Positions 58,501-64,000 of a DNA stretch of 64,000 nucleotides are shown piece by piece. Within the stretch, counting starts at the first letter, position 1. Every line of letters starts with the position of its first letter. The position numbers and the translations under genes were made by a program. Below the pieces are notes generated by a model that ran no database searches, was not told the origin of the DNA, and saw nothing but the letters and a program-made list of their open reading frames with translations. This DNA is from Rotaria macrura (Eukaryota > Rotifera > Eurotatoria > Philodinida > Philodinidae): positions 21,551 through 85,550 of the forward strand of contig OENT01000688.1 in assembly GCA_900239685.1 (NCBI GenBank). Reading direction: 5' to 3'.

Positions 58501-61500
58501 GTTCATTGATTCACGGATAGCTAACTGCCCTAATATTTATTGATAGTTTTATTTTTTGGCAGGTGAATTAACTTTTTGTATTTCGAAAAGATACAATGAA
58601 ATTCGACGAGCTCTTCCCTCACTTATTCTATTTATCTTATATCCATTGTCTTCGAGTAGTCAATAAATCAATGTGAACAGTGTAACTTCCGACATTCTTA
58701 CCGATGAGATTGTTTCTCGCTCATGTGAGAATAACAAATGTTTCTATAGAATGTTGATTGATAAAAGTAACTTTAAGTCATCGAAGCTATGAAAAAAAAT
58801 ACTATTTTCAATGAGACAGCTCGGGAAAGTAATTTACCGTTCGATCGAGACAATATGAAATAATTATATCTTATTGAATGACGAAAATATCTGCAATAGT
58901 ATTATTATACAAGCGACATAGAAATTACATCGTACGGTTATTGTATTTCAAATGTTCCATAACAACGGTTTTGTTTTAGTAGAGTTTTTCTTTTATGATT
59001 TTGGCATATACTTTAGCACGGCTATGATTTTATGATTCGCTGTTTCTCTCTAATTATATTCCTGTAAAAAAAGGAAGATTAAAACTCTTACTTTTTCATG
59101 TGTCTTACAAACATTGACTTCTATAATAATCAAAACAGTTCTCTTGTTAATTTGATTGAGATATTCATCCTCGATCAAGCACATTTGTAATCTTAAGCGT
59201 AAAATAAATTTAATGAATCAATTTGTTAAAAAGAGTAAACTGGCAACGTTGAGTTAACAATGAAAGCAAAAGAAAAATAACTAGCCATTCTATTATTCAT
59301 TTGATGTATTAGGTACCTATCAGTTATAAATTTAAACTTTTCAATAGGGCTTACGAAAGTTTTTTGTTTTGTAAAACGATGTAATTTTCAAGAATCTTCA
59401 ATTTTGCTCGTCTAAGTCGATTGCACCAATATATATATATATATATTTATACATGCCACTATTCTTCGCTAAATATTTGACTACATTGAAAACCTTGGCA
59501 ATTCATCGATCATCAGTAACGAAAATTTCCGAAGTCATCTTGTTTCTTCGAACGAACTAGAATTTTTTTCATATGTCTTGAGAATACTTTGCATAATTTG
59601 ATTTTATCGTTAAGAAAAAAGTGTTCATTCTGAATAGCGTCATGTAACTGCTTAAAAAGACAATTTCGACTGTTAAGTGTCAAAATTCAATCAAAGGAAT
59701 CTCTGCATGTCATTAAGCTAAGCATGTTATCTAATAGAAGAGCAGGCGATGACCAATAGCTTTCAAAAGTGGAAATTTGTTTCTCGATATGTCGTCGTCT
59801 CTAGCAACTAGAAGAACAAGTTTCATCCTACGCTGTATTTTAATACTTCGTCACTTTTGATTTAATTAGACAAGCCATACATATCATAAAAGATCGAGTG
59901 AAATTTTCATTGATTCTTAAATGTTTTTTTTTCTTTAAGAAATCTTTTAAAAAAATTAAAACTTCCTCTGAAATCTACAAAACATCATGTGAAATTAGAA
60001 TATGGAAATTAATTTTGAAATATCGATTCGTCATCAGGAAATAGTAATACCATAATAATTAGAAGAAAACAAGTCGTTCTATGTGACGAATATCATGTTT
60101 CTGATAGATTGTTCTTCTTATAATACGATGTTCACTTGTAACTTCGATAAATAGTCTTCAGACAAGAATATTAAATCAATTCTTATCGCCATTTACTATT
60201 TTGTTCAAAGTTGATTTTTTTGTCAAACCCATTCATTCAGTGGTATAGTGCCTTTTTTTGATGAAAACAAATTTTAAATGTGTCGATATTGAAATTCTCA
60301 ATAATAATTGATGACAAGAAATTTTATCACAACATAAAAAAAGATGTCGGCATTGAATTCTACGACCGTGTAGGATACAGTCAAAGTTTTGAATGCTGTC
60401 AAGATATCTCTATGGGAAATGAAATTTCATGCTAGAACCTTGGCAAATCATTTTATTTTCGCAATAAACTTTAATTTCGACTCTGGCAATTCCTTTTTAT
60501 TCAAGCTCTTCGTAGGTATCTGTCGAACTTTGAATGTTCATTTTATCATAATAAATGAAATTGAAAGTTTAACAAACAATCTTAGCATTGAATCTAACTT
60601 ATTGTTAGATATAGTAATGAGGTAGAGTGGGGGATTCAACTACTCTCTAGCAATGATTCAAATAGGATTCTCAAGCCAAAATAGGATGCAGTAAGTGTTT
60701 TTTAATTGAATTTTTCTTACTTTCTTTTCTTTGACATTAAATAGATGAAGTGAAACTTTGTTACTTTTCACCATAGTAAATTAATTTAAATTACGCTGTT
60801 CCATGCCACTGCGATCGAGTGTTAGATTTTTGAACTGTCTTCGGAAGGTATTAGAAAACATTAAAAAAGTTACATCGATGAGGAAATGAATTATGATGCG
60901 TCTTTAACTCTTGCACTGACTTTTAATAGGTATTGCAAACTATTCTTTTGCGGATTAAAAACCTCATATAATACTCACTTGTTATCGTTTTTTTCTAGTA
61001 CTCAAAGCAACTTAGATACAACAGCTAATTTCATGTAAAATATTATTCATGGAAATATAGTGATTTACAAGTTGTTGGATTTCTCGACTTGTCGTTTCAC
61101 TACCAGTGTGACTATCGTCATTTCATTGAAAATCGTTATCTAGACGAATAAACTTATAGATGATGGAACGATGAACGAGTTGTTAAGAAGTATTATCTTA
61201 CATATTGCATATCATGAATGAAAGACCCTAGACTTTAGCTAGTATGCGGATATCATTAATCACAGTCAACTTGTGGTAGCAAGTGAGAAGACAATCATGT
61301 AGTAATCAAGAGAAATATCTCTTACATAGATTAATATCAAGTAATTATATATCTTTGTGAAACAAAATAAAATTTTTCTTGATCTTAGTATTAGAAAAAC
61401 TTTTCTAAATGTTAATTTGGAAAAATTCCATCTTAGTTTGTATCATTAAAAGTATCAATTTATCGATGTACTATTTGAATATGAATAAATGATCAATATT

Positions 61501-62116
61501 TATTACTAAATACCACCCATACATTCTACTTCTCTATTCAACTGTAGATTTACGATGAAAATTATAATTCATGTCTCATTTGAATAAAATCAAATGTCGT
61601 GTCAGATACACTTGTTCTCATAGAAATAAAACAACTCGTTGTACATAAATTTTCTTCACTGTTCATCTTAGCTTTAGTTTTTACGTTGATTGAACTGATT
61701 GTTTGAGAACATGAACATGGAAAATTACTCTTAAAAAGGTTTATCACAAAAGTATTGTTCATGTTTAGACACTATCTAATATCGATATCGAGTATGGAAT
61801 ATTAAAAGTTGAATATATTTCGATAAAGATTTGCATTCAATTGGAATGAGTTAAATGAAATCATTCATAATAATAAGTGAAAAATTGTTTAATGATCTCA
61901 GGAAGTAGACCAGCATTTGTAATAATTTTTCTATCGACAGGAATTGTCACTTGCAGTAGGTGTTCGGTTGATGTGTATATACTGTATATGTATATATTTT
62001 AATTAAAATTAAGGATTAAACATATGAATAAAATTTTTATTGCTGCACGATTCGTACTCCTTTACTAGCTGACAGTTCTCATTTGGAAAAACCACATTGA
62101 TAAAAGAACATCGGAA
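55528..62116. other. Long gene-free AT-rich region
   Basis: No frame with recognisable content, no structured repeat and no RNA gene were found; only simple AT runs such as the TA tract at about 59431-59446. Confidence 0.45.
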
Positions 62117-62302
62117 TTAGTATTCTACTGATTTCAGTATTAGTAAAATTGAAAATGTTGGGATTCGACGTGTAAGATCTGCAACTAACGTGTGATTATA
62201 ATGGCTACTGAGAGCAATAATTAAATCATCTACAGTCAATGTATCTAGCTCAAATACATGATAAAAATTCATCTTGCTTTGATACTTGTAAACACCCTGC
62301 AT
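62117..62302 (-). CDS. Small open frame, possible gene fragment, unknown
   Basis: There are 61 codons from an ATG at 62302. The sequence (for example YHVFELDTLTVDDLIIALSS, then NHTLVADLTRRIPTFS) is balanced and coding-like, unlike the low-complexity frames around it. No start context or partner exon was identified and I do not recognise the family. It could be a remnant exon or chance. Confidence 0.22.
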   Translation of the reverse strand: MQGVYKYQSKMNFYHVFELDTLTVDDLIIALSSHYNHTLVADLTRRIPTFSILLILKSVEY

Positions 62303-64000
62303 GTACTCTACTATTACGAGTATCGTTTGTATTAAAAAATAAAAAACAGTTTTTATAAATTGATTGATTATATTTGATTTAACTTGAATATTACTTCGTT
62401 TTCATGAAATGATATGATATTGGCCGGCTATGCTATATGTTTCTTTGAAATTACCATAGCGAATAACCAACTAACATAGTCTCAAAATTATAACGATTGA
62501 TTAATTATCATTTATTCAGTACTATGTTTTGATTATGAAAAAAAGGATGAATGTATCTTATACAGTATATAATTAGGTAGAAGAAGTCACATATGAATAG
62601 AAACTATACCCGCTCACAATATTCTTTCACATATCTATCAGTAGGCCTGTACAGTATAATAACATTCTCATTCAAAATAATTCTAGATTAGATAGTTTTT
62701 ATTTTTTCAAACTTTATTAATTCTGAGTTCATACAAGGTATTGTAGTAGCATCCAATTATGAACGAATCATTATCAAAAATGTTTCAATTAAACTAACAC
62801 ATATATGAGAATCTTAAAATTTTTAATGAACCTAAGGAGAAACGTATTTCTCTCGCTAATGACTTAGCAATAACTTCGAATGATTATCAGCAGAGAAATG
62901 TGCAGGCATTTCATATCATCGATCAGATTACATTTTCAAATCCTTGCAGTAATCTTGACTCATGATTCTTCGCTGCGAAGTATTATTGAAAATTCAAATT
63001 TTGTCTTTTCAATTAAAAAATATTGTAATTTAAAAATTCCAGTGAAAAACCTTTTTCGATTGATTTAATATGAGGGAAAACCATTCTATATCAAACTTCG
63101 CTGAAAATTTCCCGAGCGTGTTTCATGAGAAATAATAAATAATATTTTAATTGACTCCAAGATTAAAATACTAAAATATATTTATTGATTTGATGCACTG
63201 GATTTTGTGAGTTCAATAAATGCTTCTGAACGTTTCTGTAAAAGTTCACTTCTCTAGACAAATTATATGTAGCTTTTATCATCTGTTAATATGCTAATCA
63301 AAAATTCCATGGTAGTTATTTTCTCAAGAATGCTAATATACTTTACGAAATAGTTCTCACAATCGAAACTGAAGAATTTGATGCAGTTTACTCCAATTGG
63401 TAGATGAAGTGAGAAACTGAACTGGAATTTTGTGTATTGCGTATACATCTGAAGACATATTTTTATGTGGAAATTTTTCTCAATCAAAACAGCATTTTGA
63501 GAATTCTACAAAAAATGCGACGAGGGAAGTCGTATGGGGGAGAAATTCTTTCGTTCATCGTAGTCTAACTTTATCTTCATAGGAAACAATGTATCGATCT
63601 GTTATGATCATACTGAAGTTACTGACAATGTCAAAATAGTCATTGGTGAAAATCGATCAAACTCTCTTAATCCATTTAGTTATATTGATTCAGTAAGATG
63701 CTTTTCTGAATTCATGTAGTTTTAATCACTGAAATGGTCAGCCATGTTAATATTAATTCAATTCTCATATAACAAATATAGTATTTGAGATTTTTTCAAT
63801 GCGCACTCTCTTTCCCATGTAATCAGGAAACGCATTTTAGACGCAGCTAGATGCGTTTATGTTGCAAATTTCGGCGTCCTGATGCGTTTCAGTATCGAGT
63901 GATGATAAAAACGCCGATAAATGCGTTTTTTTAATTATCCTTTTAAACGCGTTTACAGAACTTCGAGGAGCTTTTCAGTGTTAATCAGAGCAAGCGCATA
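62303..64000. other. AT-rich stretch, with a GCGTTT-repeat patch at the end
   Basis: No gene is supported. From about 63830 to 63960 the motif AACGCA/TGCGTT recurs six or so times in both orientations (63834, 63867, 63890, 63932, 63955 and nearby), perhaps one end of another palindromic repeat cut by the window edge. Confidence 0.45.

Overview
The window is AT-rich animal nuclear DNA. Genes have short spliceosomal introns (57, 61, 69 and 69 bp in the models below, with a few of 0.35-1.5 kb). They include conserved metazoan genes (msrB, a TMEM254-like membrane protein, a 4E-HP/eIF4E2 translation factor), metabolic enzymes of a kind often acquired by transfer, and many small transposon relics. 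This mix suggests a bdelloid rotifer. That assignment is an inference from gene style; no marker gene such as rRNA is present.

Layout. 1-5.5 kb: three conserved genes on the minus strand (MsrB, TMEM254-like, eIF4E2-like), then a 146-bp MITE with a clean 9-bp target duplication. 8.5-16 kb: a metabolic island with a condensation/PapA-like acyltransferase (+), a mitochondrial-looking amidohydrolase broken by one frameshift (+), and a BAHD-type acyltransferase (-). 16-29 kb: gene-poor and transposon-rich, with a 1-kb deleted hAT-like relic, CCTAA-rich repeats, and a roughly 1-kb palindromic foldback element that a second 2-kb element has invaded, then another GC-rich palindromic MITE. 29-30 kb: a secreted-type alpha/beta-hydrolase. 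31-36 kb: tandem and palindromic repeats and a minus-strand gene with two tandem discoidin-like repeats. 36.5-44.3 kb: a 20-bp minisatellite, a decayed LINE reverse transcriptase, a 2.6-kb unit bounded by apparently identical 466-bp inverted arms with a tRNA-Thr-like sequence inside, and a decayed array with a 75-bp period. 44.8-51.1 kb: one large minus-strand gene, modelled here as a type II single-pass membrane mucin of about 1,561 residues, most of it a 108-bp (36-residue) Thr/Ser repeat with a 540-bp higher-order period. 52-64 kb: nearly gene-free, with a GC-rich hairpin, two palindromic MITEs sharing termini and TA flanks, and long AT-rich stretches.

The genes do not form an operon or an obvious pathway. 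The two acyltransferases come from different families of the CoA-dependent acyltransferase fold and flank the amidohydrolase, so a shared small-molecule role is possible but unproven. No CRISPR array, rRNA or intact tRNA gene was seen. Coordinates of exons come from reading splice sites and family patterns by eye.
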